NCBI GenBank assembly: GCA_021648145.1
Contig: JAKITI010000016.1
Location: 1 to 61,386, forward strand
Reading direction: 5' to 3'
Length of the DNA: 61,386 nucleotides
Source of the DNA: Gammaproteobacteria bacterium
GTDB lineage: Bacteria; Pseudomonadota; Gammaproteobacteria; JAADGQ01
Shown: positions 18,563-28,098 of the stretch, in pieces
Layout: each line of letters begins with the position of its first letter
Numbering within the stretch: the first letter of the stretch is position 1
The notes under the pieces: generated by a model
Seen by the model: the letters and a program-made list of their open reading frames with translations, nothing else
Told to the model about the DNA's origin: nothing
The model's database searches: none
Program-made: the position numbers and the translations under genes

Positions 18563-19288
18563 ATGAGTCGAACTTTTTTTCCCTTTTTTCTTGGAAGTGC
18601 TTTGTTTTTTTGCCTTGTGACGAGCGCTAAAAGTGCTTCATTTCCTGAAAGTTTTGAAGCAGTTTACGAACTTAAAAAAGGTTTTATCACATTTGGTGAG
18701 ACTCGGCGTACCTTGAAAAAGCTAGAGCAAGGGCGCTTTACTTATGAATCCAAAACAAAGCCGACCGGGTTTGCTGCATTTTTTGTGAAAGGAGAAGTTT
18801 CGGAAAAAAGCATCTGGCAATTTCAGGGAGAGCGCTTGCAGCCACTGGAGTTTAGCTATTTAAATACCGGCGGTGGGAAAAAGAGAGAAGTGGAGTTGAA
18901 GTTTGATTGGCAAGCTAAAAAAGTGACCAATCGAATTAATGGTGATCCGTGGACAATGGCATTGACTGATGGAACATTGGATAAATTACTTTACCAACTG
19001 AGTTTGATGAAGGATTTAGCGGCAGGCAAAAAACAGATGAAATATGCCATTGCTGATGGTGGGAAGTTAAAAACTTATGATATTCGTGTGCGTGGTGAAG
19101 AGACTATTGAAACGCCTGCAGGAAAGTTTGACACAATCATAGTGGCTCGTGAAGGTGATGAACGCAGCACCACAATGTGGTGCGCGAAATCTTTAAACTA
19201 TCTTCCAGTTAAAATCCAGCAAATAGAAGCCGATGGTAACCGATTTTCAGCAGAGCTGAGTCAAGTGAAGGGTTTGCCTGTTAGATAG
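18563..19288 (+). CDS. Periplasmic DUF3108 domain protein
   Basis: About 241 aa. ATG 18563 gives a good Sec signal ([21 protein letters not shown], cleavage before SFPE); an ATG 15 nt upstream is also possible, and neither has a clear RBS. The mature part has the DUF3108 pattern: [19 protein letters not shown], then alternating strands, [15 protein letters not shown], and [16 protein letters not shown]...[18 protein letters not shown]. Family members are periplasmic lipocalin-like proteins of unknown ligand. Monocistronic. Confidence 0.85.
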   Translation: MSRTFFPFFLGSALFFCLVTSAKSASFPESFEAVYELKKGFITFGETRRTLKKLEQGRFTYESKTKPTGFAAFFVKGEVSEKSIWQFQGERLQPLEFSYLNTGGGKKREVELKFDWQAKKVTNRINGDPWTMALTDGTLDKLLYQLSLMKDLAAGKKQMKYAIADGGKLKTYDIRVRGEETIETPAGKFDTIIVAREGDERSTTMWCAKSLNYLPVKIQQIEADGNRFSAELSQVKGLPVR

Positions 19289-19446
19289 CAATTACAGGTT
19301 CAGGCTTCTCAGCTTGATCTTTTTAGAAATATACAAAGTCAACCGCTGTACCGCGAAAAGTAGAATTCTAACTAGTCCACATAAGGCTATAACCAGTTGC
19401 TGTACGCTGAAAAATAGGGGAGCACTGATGTTAAATATAGTGAATT

Positions 19447-19467
19447 TTTCACAAAAATATTGTGAAA
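19447..19467. promoter_or_regulatory. Inverted repeat upstream of secreted-protein gene
   Basis: TTTCACAA-N5-TTGTGAAA (8-bp arms) in the 285-nt gap before the gene at 19574, in an otherwise AT-rich stretch. Could be a regulator operator. No canonical promoter boxes could be fixed with confidence. Confidence 0.3.
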
Positions 19468-19573
19468 TTTTATCAGCTTAAATGAATGGCTAGATGTTAA
19501 TCTTCAATTTGAAAATCAATTAAGGGCTTAGGAACTTAATTGATATTTCAGATACTTTAAAAAGGAGATTAAA

Positions 19574-20653
19574 ATGAAAATCGTAAAAAATATTATTCTC
19601 AGCGGTGTTATTTTAGCTGCAGGATCCGCTACCATTGCACATGCTGAAAAAGTCCCTGCTGTTTTTACTGGAAATGGCCTTGAGGTGGCCTATAACAGCC
19701 ATGGTCTGTGGAATGACCGCTCCGTTGGGCAAGGTATGGATTTTAATGGCATACCTATCTCTTATCCTGGAAACCCTTGGCAACAGGTAAGCATTGCCTA
19801 CAATGACAGTGACCAGTTCCTAGGTAACTCTACTTATTATTGCTGGGGATTACAAGTGCCTGTTGTCGGCTATGTTGGTGGCTCAGGCTTTGGAAACATT
19901 GGTTCAACAACGGTTTGGAACGCTGGCAATATGCGAGTTATGAAAGAAGAAAGTTGGTATCAAAATGGCAATATAATGAAAATTGATGTTGTCGTTACCA
20001 ATGAAGACCATCGCGATGTGGAAAATTTTATCTTTATGCATGCTGTAGACCCAGATCAGGATCACCCCGGATATGATGAATTCCGAACATACAATGACGT
20101 GATGCCATCGGGGAATTTAGTGATGAGTTCAGGGCACCATACCCGACTAACAACCAGCTATGGTGTTTGTGATCAAAAGAGACAAGATGTTGGCCATACC
20201 CGATGGAAGACAGATCCCGATGGTGAATTTGAGGATCAAAATTTTGCCTATAAAGACGATACAATGCACATTCGGCATCGTGAAAAACTTATTAAGGCAG
20301 GTGAAACCATTCGCTTTACATTTGTATTTTTCGTTTCAAATGGCGTTCTATCCGCTCTTCATGATTACGAAACTGCCATAGCAAAAGCATGCAAGCCTAC
20401 ACCTAGGGTAAACGTTGCAGGCAGCTACAGCTACGAAACATTGGAAGCACGTGAGAGTGAGGCGTTAAGTATTGTCATCTCTGAGAAGGATTTTACTTAT
20501 GCGCTGGAGAAAGAAGTCATGTTAAACAGTATCAAAAATCTGGACGATGCTAAAGAACTGGGCATTAAAATAGGTACACCAATCGCAAGGGATAACAAAG
20601 TTGATGTGATTGGCAGAGACCAGTTAGCCCCCCCTGCGTCGCTAAGATATTAA
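19574..20653 (+). CDS. Secreted protein of unknown function
   Basis: A 359-aa protein with a strong AAAGGAG RBS and a clear signal peptide (IILSGVILAAGSATIAHA, cleavage before EKVP). The mature domain is rich in aromatic residues and short beta-strand patterns (WQQVSIAYND, MKIDVVVTNEDHRDVENFIFMHAVDPDQ, IRFTFVFFVSNG), suggesting a beta-sandwich, perhaps of the mutarotase-like kind, followed by a helical tail (~285-340). Two Cys at mid-protein. I recognise no family. Monocistronic, followed by a terminator hairpin. Confidence 0.75.
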   Translation: MKIVKNIILSGVILAAGSATIAHAEKVPAVFTGNGLEVAYNSHGLWNDRSVGQGMDFNGIPISYPGNPWQQVSIAYNDSDQFLGNSTYYCWGLQVPVVGYVGGSGFGNIGSTTVWNAGNMRVMKEESWYQNGNIMKIDVVVTNEDHRDVENFIFMHAVDPDQDHPGYDEFRTYNDVMPSGNLVMSSGHHTRLTTSYGVCDQKRQDVGHTRWKTDPDGEFEDQNFAYKDDTMHIRHREKLIKAGETIRFTFVFFVSNGVLSALHDYETAIAKACKPTPRVNVAGSYSYETLEARESEALSIVISEKDFTYALEKEVMLNSIKNLDDAKELGIKIGTPIARDNKVDVIGRDQLAPPASLRY

Positions 20654-20682
20654 GAGCGTGATTAAATAATTAGTGATATAAC

Positions 20683-20719
20683 TGCCAGGACAGGTAAAAA
20701 TGATATGACCTGTTCTGGC
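20683..20719 (+). terminator. Hairpin terminator after the secreted-protein gene
   Basis: GCCAGGACAGGT (20683-20694) pairs with ACCTGTTCTGGC (20708-20719), 12 bp with one G-U, 13-nt loop, followed by TTATTT. It could also serve the convergent minus-strand relic. Confidence 0.6.
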
Positions 20720-20739
20720 TTATTTACTTCTATTAATGC

Positions 20740-21006
20740 TTAAGCATGTGCCATTCGAGTCTGACCCCATTTTACCCGATAATAAATCACTTTGAAATAC
20801 TCCTGAATTCGGCTAATAACTGCGTAACTATGATTAGTCACTGTCACTTTATCAATATTTTTCAGGCTTTCTCCAGTGGCGACCAATATCATGAAAATGG
20901 CATCAAGTTTGTCGATACCCTCTTCGGTGTCGAGAAAGTCATCTGGTGATTCGATGGGAGCAAAGCGGCGTTCAATCCGCTCAATAGCCACAAAAATTTG
21001 TGTCAA
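20740..21006 (-). pseudogene. HepT-like toxin relic (HEPN/DUF86), truncated
   Basis: The frame (KKEIL)TQIFVAIERIERRF..SPDDFLDTEEGIDKLDAIFMILVATGESLKNIDK matches the N-terminal half of HepT-type HEPN ribonuclease toxins of MNT/HepT pairs. After residue ~55 the sequence departs from the family, and the catalytic R-x4-6-H region is missing. The only upstream start is TTG 21006; the frame merges upstream into the end of dcd. No MNT antitoxin is present. An inactive remnant. The final codons contain TGGGGTCAGACTCGAATGGC, which I associate with the ends of small mobile cassettes (recollection, unverified). Confidence 0.6.
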
Positions 21007-21052
21007 TATTTCTTTTTTGTTCTTAATTCGTATTTTAAGAAAACGCCGAATG

Positions 21053-21619
21053 CTATGTTTTCGGTAAAGTCACACCGGTTTGCCCTTGATACTTGCCGCC
21101 TCGATCTTTGTAGGATGTCTCACACTCCTGATCTGATTCGAAAAACAGGAATTGAGCTACGCCTTCATTAGCATATATTTTTGCAGGAAGCGGGGTGGTG
21201 TTTGAAAATTCCAATGTGACGTGACCCTCCCACTCTGGCTCCAAAGGTGTGACGTTTACAATAATCCCGCAGCGAGCATATGTTGATTTCCCCAGGCAAA
21301 TTGTTAGCACGCTACGAGGAATTCGCAAATATTCTATGGTGCGTGCGAGTGCAAATGAGTTGGGTGGAATAATGCATACATCGGATTGCACATCGACAAA
21401 GCTGTTTTCATCAAAATTTTTCGGGTCAACAATGGCTGAGTTAATATTAGTGAAAATTTTGAATTCATTAGAACAACGTACATCATAACCGTAGCTTGAT
21501 GTGCCGTAGGAAATGATGCGGTTATTATTCACTTCTCGAACCTGGCCTGGTTCAAAGGGTTCGATCATGCCGTGCTGCGAAGCCATTTGACGAATCCACT
21601 TGTCTGATTTAATGCTCAT
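21053..21619 (-). CDS. dcd: dCTP deaminase
   Basis: A 188-aa protein of the usual length that deaminates dCTP to dUTP for thymidylate synthesis. Recognisable: SDKWIRQM at the N-terminus, [21 protein letters not shown], the catalytic segment [16 protein letters not shown] with its Glu, and the C-terminal [13 protein letters not shown] that closes over the nucleotide. It lies downstream of apbC with a 32-nt gap on the same strand, the usual neighbourhood in gammaproteobacteria. Confidence 0.97.
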   Translation of the reverse strand: MSIKSDKWIRQMASQHGMIEPFEPGQVREVNNNRIISYGTSSYGYDVRCSNEFKIFTNINSAIVDPKNFDENSFVDVQSDVCIIPPNSFALARTIEYLRIPRSVLTICLGKSTYARCGIIVNVTPLEPEWEGHVTLEFSNTTPLPAKIYANEGVAQFLFFESDQECETSYKDRGGKYQGQTGVTLPKT

Positions 21620-21651
21620 ATTCTGGAATAAACCTTATAAATTATTGGTTG

Positions 21652-22740
21652 TTAATTATTGACTACAATTTCAGGAAATTTACTGCTGTAGTCTTTGGGG
21701 CGTTTTGAAAGTTGTGCGGCGGCTCGAAGTGCTATTTTACGATAAATTTGGGCAATTTTGCTATCGGGTTCAATGGCAACGCTGGGTTGACCCCGATCTG
21801 CATTTTCTCTGATTGATATATCAAGCGGTAATTTTCCGAGCAGTTCAATATGGTTTTGTTGAGCCATCTTTTCACCGCCACCCGAGCCAAAAATGGCTTC
21901 TTCATGTTGGCAGTTGCTACAGATATGTGTACTCATATTTTCAATGACCCCCAGCACAGGAATATTAACTTTTTCAAACATTTTCAGTGCTCGATGTGCA
22001 TCAAGCAGGGCAATATCTTGAGGAGTGGTCACGACGAGTGCTCCACTGACGGGGAATTTTTGTGCCAATGTGAGTTGAATATCTCCCGTACCTGGGGGCA
22101 TATCAATAATCAGATAATCCAAATCGTGCCAGTCTGTCTCTGTCATTAACTGGTTCAACGCTTGAGTCACCATAGGGCCGCGCCAGATCATTGCAGTCTC
22201 TTCAGAAACCAGGTTGCCCATCGACATCGCTTGAATGCCCCATGCTGAAATGGGTTCCATCAATTTACCATCGTTTGATACAGGTTTTTCAGTGTTGCCT
22301 ATCATGCGTGGTAGGCTGGGGCCATAAATATCGGCATCCAAAATGCCGACACTGGCTCCTTCAGCCGCCAATGCCAAGGCAAGGTTAATCGAAACTGTTG
22401 ATTTTCCAACGCCGCCTTTACCGGAAGCGACTGGAATAATGTTTTTGATATTTTTGAATGGTTTGATGTTGTTTTGCGTTGTATGAGCCACTATTTTTGA
22501 TGTGACTGTAACGTGGACATTATGAATGCCTTCAATTGCAGCCAGTGCTTGGCTCAGCTTTACATTTAACGATTTTTCATTTTGGGTTGAGCGATAACCG
22601 AATACAATATCGAGCGTGACTGTATCGCCATTGATTTCGAGTTTTTTTACAGTGCCACTACTGAGTAAATCCTGTTGTAGGTTGTCATCAATAACTGTTT
22701 TTAAAAGTGCTTCGATTTGTGTTTGAAGAGTATTAACCAT
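21652..22740 (-). CDS. apbC: Iron-sulfur cluster carrier protein ApbC (Mrp)
   Basis: A 362-aa ATP-binding scaffold/carrier of [4Fe-4S] clusters. Residues 1-85 form a MIP18/DUF59-like domain; the deviant Walker A SGKGGVGKS is at 106-114, LDADIYGPSLPRM follows, and the cluster-binding CSNC lies at 274-277. The 3' end is followed by dcd. Divergent from trmJ, with a 112-nt intergenic region holding both promoters. It matches the isc operon 2 kb away functionally. Confidence 0.96.
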   Translation of the reverse strand: MVNTLQTQIEALLKTVIDDNLQQDLLSSGTVKKLEINGDTVTLDIVFGYRSTQNEKSLNVKLSQALAAIEGIHNVHVTVTSKIVAHTTQNNIKPFKNIKNIIPVASGKGGVGKSTVSINLALALAAEGASVGILDADIYGPSLPRMIGNTEKPVSNDGKLMEPISAWGIQAMSMGNLVSEETAMIWRGPMVTQALNQLMTETDWHDLDYLIIDMPPGTGDIQLTLAQKFPVSGALVVTTPQDIALLDAHRALKMFEKVNIPVLGVIENMSTHICSNCQHEEAIFGSGGGEKMAQQNHIELLGKLPLDISIRENADRGQPSVAIEPDSKIAQIYRKIALRAAAQLSKRPKDYSSKFPEIVVNN

Positions 22741-22852
22741 CTTTGGGTTACAGCCTGTTGTTATAAAATAATAGGAACATTGTACAAAAACATGGGGAAA
22801 TTTACAGTTTAGGATACACTACGCATATTCTTGAAGTTTAGGATTTTGGGTC

Positions 22853-23584
22853 ATGCTCTCCAATATTCGTTTTGTTCTGATTAATACATCTCATCCCGGT
22901 AATATTGGCGCGGTTGCACGGGCGATGAAGAATATGCGCCTAGAACAGCTTTACTTGGTTGATCCACAAAACTTTCCTTCAACGATTGCAACGGCACGTG
23001 CGTCGGGTGCGATCAGTGTTTTGGAGAATGCAACGGTTTGTAAAACAGTCAGTGAAGCGATTGAAGGTTGCTCGTTAGTATTGGGAGCCAGTGCTCGTTT
23101 ACGTACTATTTCCTGGCCACAGATGGATGCACGAACGAGTGCTGAAAAAATAGTGGCTGAGAAAGAGAATGCGCAGATTGCCGTGCTGTTTGGGCGAGAG
23201 CATTCGGGGCTGACTAATGAGGAGTTGGAGTTGTGTCACTACTTGATGCATATCCCTTGTAATCCAGATTTTTCATCACTGAATATTGCGGCGGCGGCAC
23301 AAGTGATTGCCTATGAAATACTTGTAGCAAAGCAAAATATACAAAAAGGTTGTTTGAAAGAAACAACAAAGACTGAGAATGAATATGCGACCTCAGATGA
23401 AATCGAACGGTTTTATCATCACCTTGAAGATGTCTTGATTGAAACAAAATTTCTTGACCCATCCAGCCCTGGTTTATTGATGCGCAAAGTACGGCGTTTA
23501 TATCAGCGTGTACGGCTTGAACAAAATGAAGTGAATATATTGCGTGGAATGTTGACATCTGTGCAGCGCGTGATAAAAAATTAA
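22853..23584 (+). CDS. trmJ: tRNA (cytidine/uridine-2'-O-)-methyltransferase TrmJ
   Basis: A 243-aa SPOUT enzyme that methylates position 32 of tRNAs. The N-terminal motif RFVLINTSHPGNIGAVARAMKNM, QIAVLFGREHSGLTNEEL and the knot segment HIPCNPDFSSLNIAAAAQV are all intact. The C-terminal helical extension ends LRGMLTSVQRVIKN. Next genes are cysE and iscR, the conserved gammaproteobacterial order trmJ-cysE-isc. Confidence 0.96.
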   Translation: MLSNIRFVLINTSHPGNIGAVARAMKNMRLEQLYLVDPQNFPSTIATARASGAISVLENATVCKTVSEAIEGCSLVLGASARLRTISWPQMDARTSAEKIVAEKENAQIAVLFGREHSGLTNEELELCHYLMHIPCNPDFSSLNIAAAAQVIAYEILVAKQNIQKGCLKETTKTENEYATSDEIERFYHHLEDVLIETKFLDPSSPGLLMRKVRRLYQRVRLEQNEVNILRGMLTSVQRVIKN

Positions 23585-23630
23585 CATACTACTAATAGAA
23601 TAAGTTTGGAATTAATAATGAGTGACAACT

Positions 23631-24386
23631 ATGAGTCTTGAGCGACTTAAAGAAGATATTCAGTGCGTATTTGAACGTGATCCAGCCGCGAGAAGCACTT
23701 TTGAAGTGTTAACCTGTTATCCGGGTTTGCATGCTCTGCTGCATTATCGGATGAATCATTTTTTGTGGAACTTGGGGTTAAAGTGGGTGGCTCGTTTTAT
23801 GTCAATGGTCAGCCGATGGTTGACTGGTGTGGAGATTCATCCAGGTGCTCGCATTGGTAGGCGCTTTTTTATTGATCATGGTATGGGGGTTGTGATTGGT
23901 GAAACGGCTGTTATTGGTGATGATTGTACTTTATACCATGGCGTGACATTGGGTGGAACGAGTTGGAAAAAAGGAAAGCGTCACCCAATTCTGGAAGATA
24001 ATGTTGTGGTGGGTGCTGGGGCTAAAGTGATTGGGCCTGTTGTCATTTCACAAGGCACACGTATTGGCTCAAATGCTGTGGTTGTTAAAGATGTACCTCA
24101 GTATTCAACTGTCGTAGGTGTGCCAGGGCGTGTTGTAGAAGAGGTTAAAAACAGACAAAATGCCATCGCAGAGAAGGTATTTGATGCTTATGGCGGCGCA
24201 GAAGAGATGCCCGATCCAGTCGCTCACGCGGTGGGTTGCATGTTGGATCATATCAATGCAATGGATCGCAATATGAAGGCGATGCATGATGCATTAAAGG
24301 GTATGGGAGTCGAGTTAAAAGATATATCTTTACCTGAGTTGGAAGTGCTGGATAGCGGTAGCGCTATTAGTAACAAAACTAAGTAG
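23631..24386 (+). CDS. cysE: Serine O-acetyltransferase
   Basis: An EpsC-type serine acetyltransferase (~251 aa) making O-acetylserine for cysteine synthesis. [22 protein letters not shown] begins the family; left-handed beta-helix hexapeptide repeats run ~65-165 with [23 protein letters not shown], the catalytic His/Asp region and [12 protein letters not shown] 23631 is preferred over GTG 23622 because it gives the standard N-terminus. A ~75-aa C-terminal tail follows the helix. It sits between trmJ and iscR, feeding the cysteine used by the desulfurases. Confidence 0.94.
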   Translation: MSLERLKEDIQCVFERDPAARSTFEVLTCYPGLHALLHYRMNHFLWNLGLKWVARFMSMVSRWLTGVEIHPGARIGRRFFIDHGMGVVIGETAVIGDDCTLYHGVTLGGTSWKKGKRHPILEDNVVVGAGAKVIGPVVISQGTRIGSNAVVVKDVPQYSTVVGVPGRVVEEVKNRQNAIAEKVFDAYGGAEEMPDPVAHAVGCMLDHINAMDRNMKAMHDALKGMGVELKDISLPELEVLDSGSAISNKTK

Positions 24387-24390
24387 CTTA

Positions 24391-24415
24391 AAGGTTGACT
24401 AATTTAGTATGGAAT
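24391..24415. promoter_or_regulatory. Putative IscR type 1 operator / iscR promoter
   Basis: The 25 bp around TTGACTAATTTAGTATGG fit about 20 of 25 positions of the type 1 IscR consensus (core YYGACTRWWWYAGTCRR) as I remember it. TTGACT can also act as the -35 box, with TTAAAT ~17 nt on. It lies 76 nt before the iscR ATG, as expected for [2Fe-2S]-IscR autorepression. Prediction only. Confidence 0.5.
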
Positions 24416-24490
24416 GTTTAAATATGTAAAACAAATACATCTTTTGATTTTTTTCAAATTTGTATTTAAAATATTAAGGAATTTTTAAAG

Positions 24491-24964
24491 ATGAGATTGA
24501 CTACAAAAGGTCGCTATGCAGTGACAGCAATGTTGGATTTAGCAATAAACTCCACAGAAAAACCCACGTCGTTGTCAGAAATTTCGGGGCGTCAAGGTAT
24601 ATCACTCTCCTATCTGGAGCAGCTTTTTACACGCTTGCGCAGGGGTGAGTTGGTGGAAAGTACACGTGGCCCGGGGGGTGGATATCGTTTGAGTCTTGCC
24701 GCGTCAGAGATTACGGTGCTCGCAATACTGGATGCGATTGATGAAAAAGTTGATGCAACTCGCTGTGAGTCTCAAGGGGGATGTATGGATGGTGACGATT
24801 GTCTGACTCATGTTCTCTGGTGTGATTTGAGTAAACGTATACGTGAATTTCTGGGCGGGATTTCACTGGGTGATCTGGTGAAAAATCGTCAGGTGAAAAA
24901 AATAGCTGAACGTTTGGACGGACAGTTACGTGATCGAGTGAGCCAGCTTCAGAAGATGGGTTAA
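24491..24964 (+). CDS. iscR: Fe-S cluster assembly regulator IscR
   Basis: A 157-aa Rrf2-family regulator. The winged helix ([41 protein letters not shown]) is followed by the cluster ligands Cys92, Cys98, Cys104 and His107, identical in position to E. coli IscR. Holo-IscR represses its own operon; apo-IscR controls other targets. First gene of the isc operon, 24 nt before the first cysteine desulfurase. Confidence 0.97.
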   Translation: MRLTTKGRYAVTAMLDLAINSTEKPTSLSEISGRQGISLSYLEQLFTRLRRGELVESTRGPGGGYRLSLAASEITVLAILDAIDEKVDATRCESQGGCMDGDDCLTHVLWCDLSKRIREFLGGISLGDLVKNRQVKKIAERLDGQLRDRVSQLQKMG

Positions 24965-24988
24965 TATTTAATAGATGCTATTTGAATC

Positions 24989-26122
24989 ATGAGTATCTAT
25001 CTGGATCATAATGCAACAACACCGCTGGATGAGCGAGCTCTTGCAGCAATGATCCCTTATTTAAAAAGCTGTTATGCAAACCCTTCCAGTATTTATCGTG
25101 AAGGGCGATTGGCACGAACTGCTATAGATTATGCGCGTGAACAAGTGGCTGATTTGGTCAACGTGCAACCATCGCAGGTGATTTTTACCAGTGGAGGCAC
25201 GGAAGCCAACAACCTGGCGATTAAAGGTATTGTTTTAGGTGAAACTCAGCATTTGGCTGTGAGTGCAGTTGAGCATGACTCTGTGTTGCAAACGGCTGAT
25301 TCACTGAAAAGTAACTTGATATTGGATGTCATTCCTGTGGATGACTCGGGGCGTGTCACTGAAAAAGCGATTGACCATACTTTGAAGGCAAAGCCTAGTT
25401 TGTTATCCGTCATGATGGCTAATAATGAAACCGGTGTGATACAGGATATTGCTGCTATCTCAGATAGAGCGCGACAATCAAGTGTGGTGGTACATACTGA
25501 TGCTGCACAGGCAGCAGGTAAGATCAAAGTCGATTTTCAGGCATTAAATGTAAATTTGATGACACTATCAGCACATAAGTTATATGGCCCAAAGGGCATC
25601 GGTGCTTTGATTATTGACAAGTCTTTGGAGTTAAGCCCACTGATTCATGGCGGTGGTCATGAAATGGGGTATCGCAGTGGCACTGAAAATGTTGCCGGTA
25701 TTGTGGGTTTCGGCATGGCGGCTGCACTGGCAAAAAATGAGCTTGATACGCGGCAAACTCATTTGATGGAGTTGCGTAATCACCTGGAGCTTCAACTTCA
25801 AAAAATTTCGGGCGTATCAGTGATTGCACAAAATGCGCCACGTTTACCTAATACGACGATGATTGTTGTGCCAGGTATCGAAGGCGAAACCTTGTTGATG
25901 CAGTTGGACAAAGAAAATATTGCTGTTTCCAGTGGCTCGGCTTGTCACAGTCAAAGTGGTCAGGCGAGCCATGTATTGCTGGCTATGGGAATAAGCCCTG
26001 AAATTGCTCGTTGCACACTGCGTATTAGTTTAGGGAAAGATAACAGCATTAATGATATTGACTGTTTCGTTTCCGTACTGGAAAAACTGTTAGATCAATT
26101 AGTAAGTTCTACGTGGCCTTAA
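24989..26122 (+). CDS. Second cysteine desulfurase (NifS/IscS family) inserted between iscR and iscS
   Basis: A 377-aa PLP enzyme. PLP lysine Lys197 lies in SAHKLYGPKG, and the catalytic Cys319 lies in [17 protein letters not shown] and HTDAAQAAGK are also conserved. The loop is longer than in SufS-type enzymes, so it belongs to group I (IscS/NifS). It differs from the following IscS at many positions and is shorter by 27 aa, lacking the IscS C-terminal IscU-binding extension. Co-transcribed with isc genes: 24 nt from iscR and 14 nt from iscS. Resembles the NifS-like enzyme that accompanies isc operons in some sulfur bacteria; the exact role is unknown. Confidence 0.9.
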   Translation: MSIYLDHNATTPLDERALAAMIPYLKSCYANPSSIYREGRLARTAIDYAREQVADLVNVQPSQVIFTSGGTEANNLAIKGIVLGETQHLAVSAVEHDSVLQTADSLKSNLILDVIPVDDSGRVTEKAIDHTLKAKPSLLSVMMANNETGVIQDIAAISDRARQSSVVVHTDAAQAAGKIKVDFQALNVNLMTLSAHKLYGPKGIGALIIDKSLELSPLIHGGGHEMGYRSGTENVAGIVGFGMAAALAKNELDTRQTHLMELRNHLELQLQKISGVSVIAQNAPRLPNTTMIVVPGIEGETLLMQLDKENIAVSSGSACHSQSGQASHVLLAMGISPEIARCTLRISLGKDNSINDIDCFVSVLEKLLDQLVSSTWP

Positions 26123-26136
26123 GAGATGTATTGTAA

Positions 26137-27351
26137 ATGAAACTGCCTATTTATTTTGACTATGCCGCCACAACTCCAGTTGACGCACGTGTTGCGACAA
26201 AAATGATGGAGTGTTTAACGACGACAGGAAATTTCGGAAACCCTGCTTCACGTTCACATGAGTTCGGCTGGCAAGCTGAAAAAGCGATTGACGTGGCTCG
26301 AAAACAGGTTGCAGATTTGGTGAATGCCGATCCAAAAGAGATTGTCTGGACTTCAGGGGCCACCGAATCTGATAATCTGGCGATTAAAGGTGTGGCGCAT
26401 TTTTATAAGAAAAAAGGCAAACACATCATCACCTGTAAAACTGAGCACAAAGCCGTGCTGGACAGTTGCAGGCAGTTGGAGCGAGAAGGTTATGAAGTCA
26501 CTTATCTGACTCCTGAAACAAACGGTTTAATTGACCTGAAAAAACTGGAAGCCGAGATACGTGACGATACCGTGCTGGTTTCTATTATGCACGTCAATAA
26601 TGAGACTGGGGTGATTCAAGATATTGCAGCCATCGGTGAAATAACGCGTGCTAAAAAAACACTGTTTCATGTGGATGCCGCACAAAGTGCCGGTAAAATT
26701 GCTATTGATTTAGCATCAATGAAAGTGGACTTGATGTCCTTTTCTGCTCATAAAATCTATGGCCCCAAAGGCTGCGGTGCGCTCTATGTTCGGCGTAAGC
26801 CACGAATTCGTCTGGAAGCACAGATGCATGGGGGCGGACATGAGCGAGGCATGCGTTCAGGCACATTGGCGGTGCATCAAATTGTGGGTATGGGCGAAGC
26901 TTTTCGCATTGCACGCGCCGAGATGCAACAGGATGATCAACGAATTCGTCAGCTGCGTGATCGGTTAGAGCAAAGTTTGATGCAGCTGGAAGAGGTTTAT
27001 ATCAATGGTGACTCCAAGCAAAGGGTCGCAGGTGTGCTCAATATCAGTTTCAACTTTATTGAAGGTGAGTCACTTTTGATGGCGCTGAAAGATTTGGCGG
27101 TTTCATCAGGCTCAGCCTGTACCTCGGCCAGTCTTGAGCCTTCTTATGTACTACGAGCATTAGGCCGTAGTGATGAATTGGCGCATAGTTCAATTCGTTT
27201 TGCACTAGGTCGCTTTACAACGGCTGAAGAAATTGAACATGCAATTAACTTGATTCCGGATAAAATCGAAAAATTACGTGAATTATCACCGTTATGGGAG
27301 ATGCATCAGGATGGTATCGATCTCTCTAAAATACAGTGGGAAGCACATTAA
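26137..27351 (+). CDS. iscS: Cysteine desulfurase IscS
   Basis: A 404-aa protein, the same length as E. coli IscS. Schiff-base Lys206 ([12 protein letters not shown]), catalytic Cys328 ([20 protein letters not shown]), and the C-terminal [13 protein letters not shown]...IQWEAH tail that contacts IscU. Supplies persulfide sulfur for Fe-S clusters and tRNA thiolation. Followed 21 nt later by iscU. Confidence 0.98.
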   Translation: MKLPIYFDYAATTPVDARVATKMMECLTTTGNFGNPASRSHEFGWQAEKAIDVARKQVADLVNADPKEIVWTSGATESDNLAIKGVAHFYKKKGKHIITCKTEHKAVLDSCRQLEREGYEVTYLTPETNGLIDLKKLEAEIRDDTVLVSIMHVNNETGVIQDIAAIGEITRAKKTLFHVDAAQSAGKIAIDLASMKVDLMSFSAHKIYGPKGCGALYVRRKPRIRLEAQMHGGGHERGMRSGTLAVHQIVGMGEAFRIARAEMQQDDQRIRQLRDRLEQSLMQLEEVYINGDSKQRVAGVLNISFNFIEGESLLMALKDLAVSSGSACTSASLEPSYVLRALGRSDELAHSSIRFALGRFTTAEEIEHAINLIPDKIEKLRELSPLWEMHQDGIDLSKIQWEAH

Positions 27352-27372
27352 TCATAAGCGAGGTAGTTAGTT

Positions 27373-27768
27373 ATGGCATATAGCGAAAAAGTATTAGATC
27401 ATTATGAGAATCCACGCAACGTAGGTGTGTTGGATAAAAATGATGATTCCGTGGGCACAGGTATGGTGGGAGCGCCCGCATGTGGTGACGTGATGCGCCT
27501 GCAAATTAAAGTCAACGATGATGGCGTGATTGAAGAGGCGCGTTTTAAAACATACGGCTGTGGTTCAGCAATTGCTTCGAGTTCATTATTGACCGAGCTT
27601 GTGAAAGGAAAAACACTGGACGAAGCGGGAACCATAAAAAATAGTGATATCGCAGAAGAACTTGCATTGCCACCCGTTAAAATTCATTGCTCCGTATTAG
27701 CTGAGGATGCAGTAAAAGCAGCAATTGATGATTATAAGTCCAAGCATAAATCTACTGTTATAGAGTGA
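27373..27768 (+). CDS. iscU: Fe-S cluster scaffold IscU
   Basis: A 131-aa scaffold on which IscS and Fdx assemble [2Fe-2S] clusters. Ligands Cys37 (GAPACGDV), Cys63 (YGCGSA), His105 and Cys106 (KIHCSVLA) and Asp39 are present; the HscA-recognition motif LPPVK is at 99-103. Starts [18 protein letters not shown], typical for IscU. Five nt before iscA. Confidence 0.98.
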   Translation: MAYSEKVLDHYENPRNVGVLDKNDDSVGTGMVGAPACGDVMRLQIKVNDDGVIEEARFKTYGCGSAIASSSLLTELVKGKTLDEAGTIKNSDIAEELALPPVKIHCSVLAEDAVKAAIDDYKSKHKSTVIE

Positions 27769-27772
27769 AAAA

Positions 27773-28096
27773 ATGGCCATTACACTAACAGATGCAGCTG
27801 CAACACATATTCAGGGCTTTTTAGATAAGCGTGGCAGTGGTTTGGGATTGCGCCTAGGTGTGAAGACATCTGGTTGCTCTGGAATGGCGTATGTCATGGA
27901 GTTTGTTAATGAGGCCGCACCAGAAGATAAGCTATTTGAAAATAAAGCTATTAAAATTTATGTAGACCCAAAAAGCTTAATCTATATTGATGGTACAGAG
28001 CTTGATTATATGCGTGAAGGGCTTAGTGAGGGTTTTAAGTTTAATAATCCTAACGTGAGCGATGAGTGCGGATGTGGTGAAAGTTTTACTGTTTGA
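27773..28096 (+). CDS. iscA: A-type Fe-S carrier IscA
   Basis: A 107-aa A-type carrier with the three conserved cysteines Cys35 (TSGCSGMAY), Cys99 and Cys101 (DECGCGESF), identical in position to E. coli IscA. It passes clusters or iron from IscU to apoproteins. It sits between iscU and hscB; the stop is 2 nt from the hscB start. Confidence 0.97.
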   Translation: MAITLTDAAATHIQGFLDKRGSGLGLRLGVKTSGCSGMAYVMEFVNEAAPEDKLFENKAIKIYVDPKSLIYIDGTELDYMREGLSEGFKFNNPNVSDECGCGESFTV

Positions 28097-28098
28097 TC

